Source: Undaria pinnatifida (Eukaryota; Sar; Phaeophyceae; Laminariales; Alariaceae). From it: a stretch of 64,000 bases of DNA. Positions within the stretch are counted from its first letter, which is position 1. The number at the start of each line of letters is the position of its first letter. The translations under genes and the position numbers were made by a program. Below are positions 22,178 to 32,679 of the stretch, piece by piece. The notes under the pieces are model-generated. The model was not told the DNA's origin, did no database searches, and saw only the letters and a list, made by a program, of their open reading frames with translations. Location of the stretch: the NCBI GenBank assembly GCA_012845835.1, contig JABAKD010000023.1:23561108-23625107 (forward strand), written 5' to 3'.

Positions 22178-22822
22178 AACTAATATTGTTGTTTTTGAGT
22201 TTCGTACACAGGTATTTCAATCAAGATCATGGAAAAACACGAACACAAAAAGTAAGCAATGCACTTGTACATTCAGTCGGTATTGGTTCCTTGCTCCAGC
22301 CTTCGTTATGTGCGGAATCAAGACTTTGAGCTCAGCCTTCCGTGCTACAGTTCCGTCCAGCAGTGACTGAGAGGAACCAGGAAGCGTTAGTGACATGTTG
22401 AAGTGCATTGCCAAGCTGTTCACGTCCTGAAAAACTGAAAGACTTCCTTCATCTGCGGCAAACATACAGGTGGACATTTGGTGATAAAGGATTTTAATAT
22501 ACGAGTGAATAGAACTGAAAAGAAGTGCGGTCCAAGGAAAAAACGAGAATGAAATGTCATGGATGGGATACAAGCATTCATGCCGGAGCAACTATAACAA
22601 GTCAGGAAGGACGGAATGGACTGGGTATACACTGCTGCTGCGCACTGCCAAGGAAAGTACCATGAGTCTGGATATACACTGCTGCTGCGCACTGCCTATT
22701 CCAGGGAAGTACCATGAGTGTGCCAAAGCATGCCGATGCTCACTAGTCATGCTCACAACTCGTCGGTTCGCAAGTCATGCTCACAACTCGTTGACTTTGC
22801 ATGATGAGTGGTGTGCTTGCAG

Positions 22823-23095
22823 TCCATCGAGTCTTCATATGACATGACTCAGCAACCTAGTGCAAACAGTCAGTTTAACTAACAAGTGATAAAAGTTATT
22901 CCCCATGCGGGGAAATAACTTCGCAACTCTTCTCGAACCAGCCACCTCCAATATTACCAAATCTTCAATTGACATGACTCAGTCACATAAATTGTATCAT
23001 ATGAAGATTGATATCATAATACGAACAGCAAAAACAAAAATATTCCATACTACATACCAGATGTGTAAATCAAAATTCAAAATTAAACTGGAATA
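22823..23095. other. AT-rich stretch without a gene
   Basis: No frames with family features and no repeat partner found within the window. Confidence 0.4.
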
Positions 23096-24150
23096 ATGAG
23101 AGAGCGGAAATAGGGTCATTTACAAGAACAATAATTTGTCAACATTACACGTACATGATAGCCAAAACCCGTCATTATATCGGAGAAAACAAGAAAACAA
23201 GAAACAAAATAATAACCACAAGTACCACAAGCTCTGACAAAGCCATCCACCTACAAACCATCCATCATACACATATTGGACGTAAAAACGTAGGTTTGTG
23301 TCCCACAGACTCACTCTGTTTTCCTTTTTTTGGGGTAACAGTCGCAAACTTTTATTCTCGAATGCTGTATATATACTAACATATTAGATATCTACTGTAT
23401 TCGCACTCCTCCCGATATGTATGTGCCAAAACCAGCCATTATAGCGAAGAAAACACATAAATAAATAAACAATGGAACCACCCTCGAGTAGAGAAGACTT
23501 ACCCACATATTGCACCACAAGTACCAACAGCTCTGACATAGCTATCCACCCACAAACCATCCACCATATCATAAATATTTTAGACGTAAAACGTGGGTTC
23601 GCGTAATCCAGAACAGACTCGTTCCGTTTTTGTTTTTGTAGGATGGTGGTAGTCAACTCTAATTATAATAATTAATACAAACATATTAGATCACTACTGT
23701 CTTTATACTCCCGACGTATACCAAAACCCGCCATTAGAGTGGAGAGAAGCAAAAAACACAACAATGAAACCACTCTCAGGTAGAGAAAACTTACCTACGA
23801 ATTGAACCACAAGTACCAACAACCCTGACCAAGCCATCCACCCACAAACCATCGGCCATACACGTGATAGAGAGGTATAGTGGAAACTACTGTAACACAT
23901 TTAAAAAATAGGTATTTTGTTGGATCTAGCTCAAAACTCGCCACCTAGAGCGAAAATACCAACACCAGTCCTTAGAGTAGAGAAAATCAAAATATATTAA
24001 CTGCTGCATGTACAAAAATAAAAAACAAAATAACAGGACCCCTCCCATTAGGTGAAAAAATTAACCCACCTAGTATAAAACAAGCACCAACAGCTCGCAA
24101 ATATGACTATCGATCCTAAATTCGTCGAACTCACAGCTGACGTCTTTAGA
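23096..24150. repeat. about 290-bp tandem array Z, first block
   Basis: Four diverged units. The marker CCACAAGTACCA recurs at about 23217, 23516 and 23808, with a degraded fourth near 24078. Each unit has CCAAAACCCGCCATTA, an AAAACAAA-rich part, CATCCACCCACAAACCATC and, in the better units, ACGTGGGTTCG followed by CAGACTCGTTCCGTTTT. Partners: 62280-62526 with 63325-64000, 32190-32390 and 55225-55330. Confidence 0.85.
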
Positions 24151-24165
24151 GTAATTTTATAAAAG

Positions 24166-24265
24166 GGCAATTACCAAAACCAGGTATACCCGGTCACTTT
24201 CCTACCAAAAACGGGTACAATCTAAAATCAAGTGAAAAACGCACCCCACGAGCCACGCAATTGGT
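24166..24265 (+). repeat. left terminal inverted repeat of the MULE
   Basis: Starts GGGCAATTACC; the core GGTATACCCGGTCACTTT and the AAAAACGCACCCCACGAGCC block are identical or nearly so in the right repeat. Confidence 0.85.
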
Positions 24266-24583
24266 AAAAAAAAAACTGTACCTGGTTTTGAAAGATGATG
24301 TCCCGGGTACACCAGTAAATGGCCATTATGCTTGGCTTTCACCCGTGTTTGATTGTATCTAAGCCAATCAGATGCCTTCATATACATTACACCCGATCAG
24401 AGGTAATACATTGATCCCCTCTATACGAACGTCGCCTTCGCTGGGATGGAACGCCATCGTGGTGCCTGTGAAAGAAAGGCCAAGGGTTCACAGCAGCTTC
24501 GACCCCCTTCCACATTAAACATCACTTCACCCCTGTCACACACGTAGCTCTCTCTTTCCCTTCACCTCCGACGGGCGAGCACC

Positions 24584-25170
24584 ATGGCCACAGAGGGCAA
24601 CTCGCCTGGCTCATCGTACCTGTGCGTAGGCTCTGTGTTTGGCAGCACGAAGTAACTTCGTTCGGCTGTTGCGCGGGCGTATCTGGCAACCGGTCATGGG
24701 TACAGGGCCTCTGGGAAAGCGGGTGGGCGACAGAAGAAGTACTCGTGCTCCGGGGCGGCCGAGCTACCGAAACCGAAGCAGGATCCGTCGCAGGTTCCTG
24801 TGGCGCCTCCGGTGGTGTGCTCGGCTCGCACGGCGGAGGTGCGCGCGACGAAGTCGGTCCTTGATGAGTGACTTGTCACCCACGCTGATTTTGAACACGG
24901 AAACTGTTCAAGGGGAAACGCGCGCGCGCGTTTATGTTGGATCGACCCACTGGTGAAGGCTACACTGAGCGCAAACCCCGGCATCGGCGTGAAGGCGTTG
25001 AGGAAGACAATCCAGCAGGAAACTGGCGTTCCTGTATCCGTCAGCACCGCCACGCGTGCCCGCAACAACATCCTCCTTACTGGTGCCACCGACATCGCCA
25101 ACTCGTTCCATGATTTGCCTGGGTATTTTCAGGCTCTCTCCGACGCGTTGTACAGGGAGTGTTTTTCATG
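24584..25170 (+). pseudogene. MULE transposase, N-terminal fragment
   Basis: From ATG 24584 a damaged frame gives RSAVARAYLATGHGYRASG and a YSCSGA patch (zinc-finger-like N-terminus). After a frame change, 24953-25171 reads VKATLSANPGIGVKALRKTI, VPVSVSTATRARN and FHDLPGYFQALSDALY. This matches the conserved segment before the DDE core of MULE-type transposases (P.igvk.L...i....G..vS...a.Rar, then Y..L..Y...L). The catalytic core and the SWIM finger are absent, so the element must be mobilised in trans if at all. Confidence 0.7.
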
Positions 25171-25389
25171 AATACCTGGTGCCTGGTATCATATAGGGCC
25201 CATTATATGCCAGGTACCAGATACGTAAAAAGGCCCATACGTAAAAGAAAAACTACGAGGTTTCGTCATCTACGTATACATATCGACATACACGCTGAGG
25301 GGCCGATCATACTTGTTTGGGTGAGGGTTATGATGCAATTACGAGCCTACAATTACTGCTAAATGGTCATATCGTACAACAGTCCATGT

Positions 25390-25650
25390 TTGACGAGTAC
25401 TATGTGGTACATATCGTAGTACGAGTACGAATGAGTGTGATCACAGCAACAAATACACATATTTCATTATCGCTCGCTCGTTCGCTCACCCGCCGTCGCT
25501 CTTGTTACTACTATATATGTTCCATGATCATAGGGATCATACTCTGTTTTGAAGTGATGAATACAGTACGTGTTTGACGAGGATACTCGTATACGAGATG
25601 CATATCGCAGTACGAGTACGAATAAGTGTGATTAGGACAACAAATGCATG
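25390..25650. repeat. two tandem units inside the MULE
   Basis: GTTTGACGAG, CGTAGTACGAGTACGAAT (or CGCAGTACGAG..) and AAGTGTGAT..ACAACAAAT occur near 25388-25455 and again near 25572-25650, a period of about 185 bp. An imperfect palindrome with CCTGGTGCCTGG and CCAGGTACCAG precedes them at 25176-25225. Confidence 0.65.
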
Positions 25651-25742
25651 CATTCAATTACCAACTATACAATAGACATACCTTGTACGAGCACACCTCA
25701 TGTATAGCGTCAGCAGGCCAAAAAACGAGAGGTTCATCGGTG

Positions 25743-25843
25743 GGCAGTCGCGTGGCTCGTGGGGTGCGTTTTTTACTTGATTTTAGAGTGTAACCGTTTT
25801 CGAGAAAAAAGTGACCGGGTATACCCGTTATTGGCTATTGCTC
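25743..25843 (-). repeat. right terminal inverted repeat of the MULE
   Basis: Complement of the left repeat; ends ATTGCTC at 25843. Confidence 0.85.
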
Positions 25844-26657
25844 TTCAAAAGCCCTTGGAGTCGGCCCCACGCGGTAGCTCAAGTAACCCAGAAATTTAAA
25901 TGGAGAACAACGGTCACGTAGGTGCATTCCGTTGCCGCTATTCGGCTCATATGAGTATCGATCCATTTGGGTATTTCTCAACAACACCCTACGGAATTTT
26001 TCAAGTCACAGAAGCTTACCAGTGTTGGAATTAATCCAGGATTGTGATATTGCTAAAATTTGTTCGAAAACAACATCTATCTAAGAGATTGTCGAAAAAT
26101 AGCATTAATATTGCAATACAAATGTAGGCCCATTACTACCATGGCTCAAATTTATCTTGGGAAAACTTACTAAAAACTGACGATTGATGTAATAAGCAAA
26201 CTAAATTGGTATCAAACCTACGATTGAAGTTGAAACTGACCTTATCAGAAGAATATTATGAAACGTACAAACCGGAAGAACCCTTCCCCTCCCCCCCACC
26301 CCCTCACCCCGCGTACTCAACACCATGTTCCCATATCAACTACATACACCATTTCGGAATACATGTGAACTACTTGTTCAACGAAAGGGCTGAGCACGAT
26401 CTCAAGACATTTTCAACTTCAAGGGGTTAAGTTCAATAATACTTAAGAGCGCCGATGCCCAAGAGCATGGGTAGACGTGGTAGACCACCAAATTTCGTGG
26501 AATGGGCGCAGGGTCCCCCTTAGGAATAATGAGACAGGCACGCGTAAGAAGTAGAAAGGTACTTACATGCGACCACTCTAAGTTAAGGAGGATTTGGATA
26601 ATTAGAAATGCATGGTTAGAGAAGGGTAAATAATGTAGAGGTAACATCCCCCCGGTA
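25844..26657. other. AT-rich stretch without a recognised gene
   Basis: Short frames only, with a C-rich run near 26285-26310. It may include the 5' end of the Penelope-like element that follows. Confidence 0.4.
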
Positions 26658-27115
26658 TTGTTTCGTAGACTAAAACCAGGGAAACCAATTCCTGAATGGC
26701 GTGTAGAAAAGGATAAAATAAAAAGACGCCCGTTGCCAACAGAAAATGTTTGCTACATTTACGCGATTGTACACGTTCAAAATGGGAAAATCAAAGTTGG
26801 AAGTACTATTCAGAATACGTACGCAAGATTTCAGCAACATATAAGGACGGACGATCCTCTGGGCAAGGCAATGTTATTGCATGACTCCAAATTTGTAGTT
26901 TCAAGTATGGAAGTACTTCCAAAATTGTTCCCTTGCGAAGTGGATAATGTGATAAATTCATGGCATGGAGAAAAAGAGAAAATGCATGCATTCGTATGTT
27001 AAACTCACATCGTAACGGGTACAACACACGCAGAGGAATAGTTAAACCACGACCACCGGACACACCATCACATGGTTTTGGCATTAGTCCAATAAAATGA
27101 TCTCGACATGAAGAA
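26658..27115 (+). pseudogene. GIY-YIG endonuclease domain of the Penelope-like element
   Basis: CYIYAIVHVQNGKIKVGST is the GIY-YIG signature (YIY for GIY and KVG for YIG), followed by YARFQQHI with the conserved arginine. LFPCEVDNVINSW corresponds to the glutamate-bearing segment. The frame then slips by one near 26998, and NSHRNGYNTRRG continues the domain (the 'YN..RG' end) to a stop at about 27098. This domain nicks target DNA for target-primed reverse transcription. Confidence 0.85.
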
Positions 27116-27154
27116 CGCATATCAAAAGTAAATGGGGGTTTTCAAGGGAAGATA

Positions 27155-27688
27155 ATGTTCTTGCCTAGGGACTGGAAACGTAGGGTTCTTTACCTGGCTA
27201 GACTTGATAATCACAGACAACATATATTACAGTCCCAAATCTCGAAACTAGCCCCCAAAAACGTAAGACGCATGGTAAAGTATATGGGACACAAGGGATT
27301 TCCTGGGAACATGAGGGAGGCTTTCAAAATTCCGAGACAACACTTTCTAAAGTCGTTTTCACCACCAGAAGTAAACAAACGGAAAATCCCTAAGCTTATC
27401 GTTTTAGGGCATACCAGTGAGATTGCCAACGTACTTCCCTTACGGGGATTATTTATGTGTCAAAAAACATTAGCCTATATTCTCCCTTCATGTCAGGAAT
27501 CCCGAAAAAATATTGTGAAATCAATTCCGCGTTTAAAGTTGGGGGAAACATTGGACATCACGTCTTTGAACATTACAGCTGTGGGACGTGATGTTGAACG
27601 AAATTACGCATGCATCTGTAATGACAAAAACTGGTCTGAATATACCGTATGCATCAAAGATTCATCTACCATGTGTATTGACCACTGA
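27155..27688 (+). pseudogene. linker domain between GIY-YIG and RT
   Basis: 177-residue open frame, basic, with VRRMVKYMGHKGFPGNMREAFKI and LPLRGLFMCQKTLAYILP. No catalytic motif is seen. Its location between the nuclease and RT in one orientation makes it part of the Penelope-like protein. Function unknown; a nucleic-acid-binding role is an inference from its charge. Confidence 0.6.
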
Positions 27689-27689
27689 C

Positions 27690-29330
27690 ATATCTTGTTT
27701 TAGAGATGAAGATGCGGAAGCAGTATTGAAACTACACGCAGGTTTTGGACCAGATTATGCCACGGAAATAAAACACTTATCGTGTTTGGAGTACATATTA
27801 GAGACAATAGATTTGTGTCAGGTATTTGTGAAGAACTGGGAGTTAACTTTGTTGTCTTACAGACTATATTCATGCCTTATACATTGAAATGAAGAGATGT
27901 CTGGAATCTGCAGAAAAGAAAGGACAAGCACGCCCTACCACGGGTAACGTTGATTTTTCTGCAGCTAAGAAAGCTTTTAAACAAGCAAAAAAATAAAATA
28001 GTTATCACAAAAGTTGATAAAGCAGCGTAGTGCTTATGCATAATGTGCAAAGCTTGCTATGAAAGGGTTGTGATGCAAGAGTTAGATAGTCCAGGACATA
28101 AACAAGTGTAAAGAGAGAACTTAGAAAATATAATGGACAACATTATTGAACGGCAACAGGAATATTAAAAAAATTAATGCATGCCAATTCCAAATGTATT
28201 CATAGCACTAGATGGGTCGTAGAAGATTCTGGAAAATTCTACTAAACTGCAGGTAAGATACCTCATGCCCAAATTGCATAAAGCAAAACCAGCTTTTAGG
28301 GGCATTACATCATGATGTGGAACTATCACTGAAGGAATAGCGAAGATAGTTAAAGCGATTTTAGTGGTTATTAGTATTACACGAAATATGGCGCAAATAA
28401 TGCCTAGGTATTGGTATGGTAGCCAAGAAATGTTGGATTACCTCGGGGGAAAGCGACTTTGTTACCTAATGCGTGATATGGATAAAAAGGCAGATTCAGT
28501 GATCCAATAGATGGAAAAAAAATACCTCGCCAGTTAGAAACGTTTGATTTTGTAGCCATGTACTCTAATATCTCGGTTACTTATGTGTTTGAAAAGGGTT
28601 ATGAATTAATTCTTGGAACTGATATTCACGTACGAGCAAGTAGTGTATGGCTATAAATCCATACACGTGAAATTCGGGTACAAAAATGATGAGGTGACAC
28701 CTCAAGTACATGAAGTATCTGAAGATCCCCGAAATTAAATGGGAATTTTATGTAGGGAGAGACAAATTATGTGAATGGATAAACTTCGTTCCAAATGAAG
28801 GGTTTTGTACTATTTGGAAGTAATGTACATAAACAATCGTCCCGGATATTTATGGGAACTTCTCCTGGGCAAGAATTAGCAAACGATTTTGCATTTATGC
28901 ATGAGTTCATATCCTTAAACGTTATGAAAAATGAATTTGAACATGCGACGAATAATGGCAATTAACCCCTTTATCCGTATACATTCATGAAACAGTATGG
29001 ACACCGTGCAAAGAGGTTTATTGATGTTATTGTTACAGTTTCATTAGGATCACAGGGTAATGGTCCACAGTTTTGAAGAGATTATCAAACAAGACGAGAA
29101 CATATATGGTGGAATGTACCCGATGTATGTTAAAGATGTTGACGGGGAATTAATAGAAAACTCTGTATCTATTGTCAAGGAACGAGCAGGTAGCATAGTA
29201 AAATTCCTGGATTTGGAGATTTCAAAAAGTACACTTCTTCAAAAATTCCTTCTTCGAGAGATTACCTATTACAAGAACTATACGGGGAGTAAAAAACCCA
29301 AGCGTTCGTGAAATATTGGTTTACAGTGGA
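27690..29330 (+). pseudogene. reverse transcriptase of the Penelope-like element
   Basis: Family blocks appear in order but in shifting frames: IVITKVDKAA (about 27998), MPKLHKAKPAFRGITS (about 28264), FDFVAMYSNI (about 28545; RT motif A, with its Asp), KRFIDVIVTVS near 29010 (region of the catalytic aspartates, one apparently lost), and YPMYVKDVDGE with IVKFLDLEIS (29110-29226) in the last intact frame, 29060-29311. The RT copies element RNA at a nicked target. Confidence 0.8.
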
Positions 29331-29489
29331 ATTGGAGATTTGGAATCACATAGACCACGGATAATAGAAACAGGAAAGGGGATAGGATAGAAAACAGAGG
29401 AGTTTAGAAACTACCGTATTAAAAAACTTACAATAATGATATTTTAAATATGATGTTAAACATTGATTATGCGGTAAACGGTGATAGTA

Positions 29490-29790
29490 TAGTTGTCGAT
29501 ATAACTGGTTTTGTTGTTGTAATGGTTGTTGTGATTGTTGTTATGATGGTGACTGTTATTACTGTTGTTAATGGTTTTGTTGTTGTTCATACCTCTGTTG
29601 TGCGTGGTTGTCATTATTGTTGGCGTTGTTGTTGTGGTTGCGATTGTCGTTGCGTTTGTTGCTGCTGTTGGTGTTTTTGTAGCTATTGTTCATGTTAGTG
29701 CTGTTGTTATTGTTATAGTTGCTGGTATTGCTGTGCTTTGTTGTTGCTGTAATTGTGGTTGCAACTGTTGAGGATGTTGTGGTTGTTATT
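29490..29790. repeat. GTT/GTTG-rich simple repeat
   Basis: Imperfect trinucleotide run (GTT with GTG and GTA variants). Val/Cys-rich frames in it are artefacts. It sits just downstream of the Penelope-like element. Confidence 0.85.
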
Positions 29791-30076
29791 GATTAGAGAA
29801 ACGCAGATTTATTCAAAAGTTAGCAGATTAATGGAGTTATCACAATATATGAGCATAAATGATTGTTAAAATATAGGCGCTTAAATGAATCCATGGTCCA
29901 CTAATGAAATATATAATACATCGTCAAACCCCTAAAAACGATCTCTTATTCGTAGCGCTTAAGTGACACACAAAAAAAATCATGATAGAGTAAAATCAAG
30001 GAAGCTATTAGTGCGTTATACCTCCATTGACAGTCAGGGGGGACATTGAAAACCAAATTGTCCCTCACCATTGTGT
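29791..30076. other. AT-rich stretch without a gene
   Basis: Nothing recognisable seen. Confidence 0.4.
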
Positions 30077-30920
30077 TAGGATATATAAAATGATGCATTA
30101 CCAATATCTAAGATAAACTCGCAAGATAGCTATTTCTTAACAGAACCAACCTCAAGATTGTCATAAGTTATTTATTAGCAAAACCAACTTCAAGATTGTA
30201 AAATTGATTTACTTCTCGACAGAACCTACCTCACGCTTGCTAAGTTCAATAATAAGTAACAACATTATACCTGGTGTCACAAAGTATCGGCCTTGTAATG
30301 TCTAGTACCTATACAAAAAATGTAGCCACGAAGCGGATTAACTAATATTTTTGTATTTCTGTTTTGTACACAGGTATTTCAATCAAGATCGTGGAAAAAC
30401 AACTATACAAAAAGTAAGCAATGCACTTGTACATTCAGTCGGTATTGGTTCCGTGCTTCAGCCTTCGTTATGTGCGGAATCAAGGCTTTGAGCTCAGCCT
30501 TCTGTGCTAGAGTACCGTCCGGTAGTGACTGAGAGGAACCAGGGAGCCTTAGTGACATGTTGAAGTGCATTGCCAGGCTGTTCACGTCCTGAATAACTGA
30601 AAGACTTCCTTCATCTGCGGCAAACATATACGTGAACATTTGGTGACAAAGGATTTTAATATACGAGTGAATATAACTGAGAAGAAGTGCTGTCCAAGAA
30701 AAACGAGAATGAGATGTCATGGATGGGGTACAATCATTCATGCCGGAGCAACCATAACAAGTCAGGATGGACGGAATGGACTGGATATACACTGCTGCTG
30801 AGCACTGCCTATACAAGGGAAGTACCATCAGTATGCCACAGCATGCCGATGTTCACTAGTCATGCTCACAAGTCATGCTCACAACTCGTTGACTTTCGAT
30901 TATGAGAGGTGTGCTTCGCG
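30077..30920. repeat. dispersed repeat family Y, copy 2 (carries the empty sites)
   Basis: Uninterrupted homologue of 21047-22822. It holds single-copy versions of both insertion sites used in copy 1: GCCTTGTAATGTCTAG at about 30290 for the MITE and GGATTAACTAATATT at about 30335 for the SINE-like element. Confidence 0.88.
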
Positions 30921-31116
30921 TAGCCTACCACAAGGTGCAAAAAACGTAAGAAGCAGAAAGAAAAATATAATCTGCATCGCCCAAAAAAAGCAAAAACGAG
31001 ACGAACAAGCAGATACACAACAACAGAACAGAAGATCTACCGCTGCGCCCCATTCATCCGCAAGACTTCTAGTCCGAGCCTTCCCCTGCGGAGTCGCCGC
31101 AGCCGGCATTAACGCC

Positions 31117-31510
31117 CTATCCACCCGCAGACTTTGCCCCCCCTGAGTACTCATCGTAGTGGGCGTCCACGCCCGCTTCGCTGGCAGACCCCGCCTCGCC
31201 CGCAGAAAGGACGGCCACCTCCGCCTTCGGGTTGGAGAGACGGCGAGGTACCGCCTGGAGCGTCTGCTCAGTTGAGAGAGCCGGCACTTGAATGGGAATG
31301 TGTTCAATGTTTCCGTTGAGGAACATGACAATCTCCGCGTAGGCCGCGGATAGGCTGCTCCAGGAATCCGTAATGAGACGCCCGGCGATGCTGAAGTCCC
31401 TCTCCAGGACGGCAGAAGACGCCGGCGCAGAGTGCAGTACGCGAGCCACGCGGGCCATGTTCGAGAAGATCGGCTGCCCCTCGTTGGCCCAAAACAAGAG
31501 CAGGTCATGC
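31117..31510 (-). pseudogene. hAT transposase, C-terminal dimerisation domain fragment
   Basis: On the minus strand FWANEGQPIFSNMARVARVL, then APASSAVLERDFSIAGRLIT and SLSAAYAEIVMFLNGN follow. This is the hAT dimerisation motif (W....yP.L..mA...L..pas....ER.FS.aG.i....R..L.......... N). Upstream transposase parts and the terminal inverted repeats are not seen. The frame ends in a Gly/Ser/Glu-rich tail. Confidence 0.85.
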
Positions 31511-31774
31511 TAGGCGTGTTGTGTGGTGTTGTATATGTATGCGTGCGAGCTGGTGACAGGTGCCTCGATTGAGTTGAGTTGAATTGTACTTGGTCGGGTG
31601 GTACATGGGCTTGGTTGATGGTTATGGTTGTGCCGAAAAAAAAATCCACGGGTACTCTGTTTATTTATCTGGCATATTAAGAACAGAAAAACTCCGATCT
31701 CGTATATAAAAAATGTATGGATGTTTGTGTTGTCATGGTGTGGTGTGTACGTGCTGTTACCTGCGACTAGCAGC

Positions 31775-32160
31775 AGATCATGAGCTAGCTCATGCATCTC
31801 TTATAGCTCACGACATCAAAACATGTGCAGATGAGCTATCGTCTATAGCTATAGTTCAAGCTTTGAAAACATGTGCAAATGAGATATCGCCTGTAGCTCA
31901 AGCATTGAAAACATGTGGGGATCATGTAGCTCCTATAGTTCATCCTGGGCCAAATGAGCTAGCTCATGTAGCTCGTATAGCTCATCCTGGGTAAACATAT
32001 GCGGGTGAGCTATGGGATACAGCTCACCCTTCCAAAACATGTGCAGATAAGCTACCTTCTGTAGCTCAAGCCGGGAATCATGTGCAGCTCATCTAGCTCC
32101 CGTGGCTCATCGGTGAGCTACCGTCGAAAAGAGCTAGCTCGAGCTACGGTGAGCTGATCC
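31775..32160. repeat. AGCT-palindrome-rich minisatellite
   Basis: Irregular units of 40-60 bp built from AAACATGTG, GAGCTA and TAGCTC words. AAACATGTG recurs near 31818, 31867 and 31908, with variants near 31993 and 32034. Both orientations of GAGCTA are present, so the array is rich in short palindromes such as GAGCTAGCTC. Confidence 0.85.
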
Positions 32161-32184
32161 GTCCGGGGTGTGAAACATTTAGAA

Positions 32185-32395
32185 TTAATCTGGAATAATG
32201 AGAGCAGGAATAGGGAAACTTACAAAAACAATAATGTGTCAACACTACACGTACATGATATCTGTCGAAAAGGTTAGGGTGACAGCGTATCAATTTGGAA
32301 ACAAACGTGGGTTCGAGTCCAACCGACTCGTTCGTTTATATTATTTTTCAGGGTAGGAGTAGCCAACTCTTATTATCAGCTGTATAGGCGGCTTG
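32185..32395. repeat. single unit of repeat Z
   Basis: Shares TGGAATAATGAGAG and ACACTACACGTACATGATA with 23090-23160, and the GTGGGTTCGAGTC..GACTCGTTCG block with the Z arrays. Confidence 0.75.
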
Positions 32396-32399
32396 CTTT

Positions 32400-32610
32400 C
32401 ATGGGGTTTTTTGGTCCGACTAGCCTCTTTCGTTCAGACCTCTTGGCCTGGCTAGCTTCTTGATTATAGCTTGACGCCTACCTTCTTTCATACTTCTGGG
32501 CCCGACTAGCTTACCCGACTAGCACTAGCAGCGTTCTTGACTAGACTTTTCATACTTCTTGGCCCGACTAGGTTGCTCGACTAGCACGAGCAGCGTTCTG
32601 GCCTACTAGC
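32400..32610. repeat. degenerate GGCCCGACTAG tandem repeat
   Basis: CTTGGCC(C/T)GACTAG or GGCCCGACTAG words recur about eight times with CATACTTCT and GCAGCGTTCT spacers. Similar words at 4225-4300. Confidence 0.7.
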
Positions 32611-32679
32611 CCGTTGAGCACGCGACAGAAACCATACGAGCATGGTCAGCATTCTTTGTCAGCTGACATCGCTCGATAT

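Larger units (their letters stand above)
21047..22822. repeat. dispersed repeat family Y, copy 1, with two nested inserts
   Basis: Aligns with 30077-30920 from AAAATGATGCATTACCAATATC to ACTCGTTGACTTT, except for two inserts absent there: the 800-bp MITE (21227-22030) and the SINE-like element (22082-22177). It also has a roughly 50-bp internal duplication near 22625-22700 (ACACTGCTGCTGCGCACTGCC twice). A minus-strand frame of about 100 codons (FAADEGSLSV, SLAMHFNMSL, KAELK.LIPHITKA) is shared by both copies but breaks beyond it. Its origin is unknown. Confidence 0.88.
24166..25843. mobile_element. Mutator-like element (MULE) with about 100-bp terminal inverted repeats
   Basis: 24166-24265 and the complement of 25743-25843 match closely: GGTATACCCGGTCACTTT, then ACTCTAAAATCAAGT or its variant, then AAAACGCACCCCACGAGCC. 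Long inverted repeats plus an internal MULE-type transposase N-terminus fit a Mutator-like element shortened to 1.7 kb. A 9-bp target duplication is expected for the family, but the flanks (TTTATAAAA against TTCAAAAGC) do not give a clear one. Confidence 0.82.
26658..29330 (+). mobile_element. Penelope-like retroelement with N-terminal GIY-YIG endonuclease (permuted type), degraded
   Basis: In order on the plus strand: a GIY-YIG nuclease (26745-27060), a basic linker domain (27155-27688), a segment with DISCFRDEDAEAVL and GFGPDYA (27690-27770), and a Penelope-type reverse transcriptase (27950-29311). In most Penelope-like elements GIY-YIG follows RT. The order seen here is that described for the Naiad/Chlamys clade. 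The RT reading frame has many stops and frame changes between 27890 and 29050, so the copy is dead. It is much more AT-rich than the neighbouring GC-rich islands. Confidence 0.85.

Noticed and set aside
22217-22591. Conserved gene shared by 22.2 kb and 30.4 kb
   Set aside because: The shared minus-strand frame is part of the larger repeat Y; the two copies lose frame outside it and differences are not concentrated at third positions.
30900-31649. 249-codon minus-strand frame
   Set aside because: Shadow of the hAT transposase end, which lies in another frame (31117-31497) and carries the family motif.
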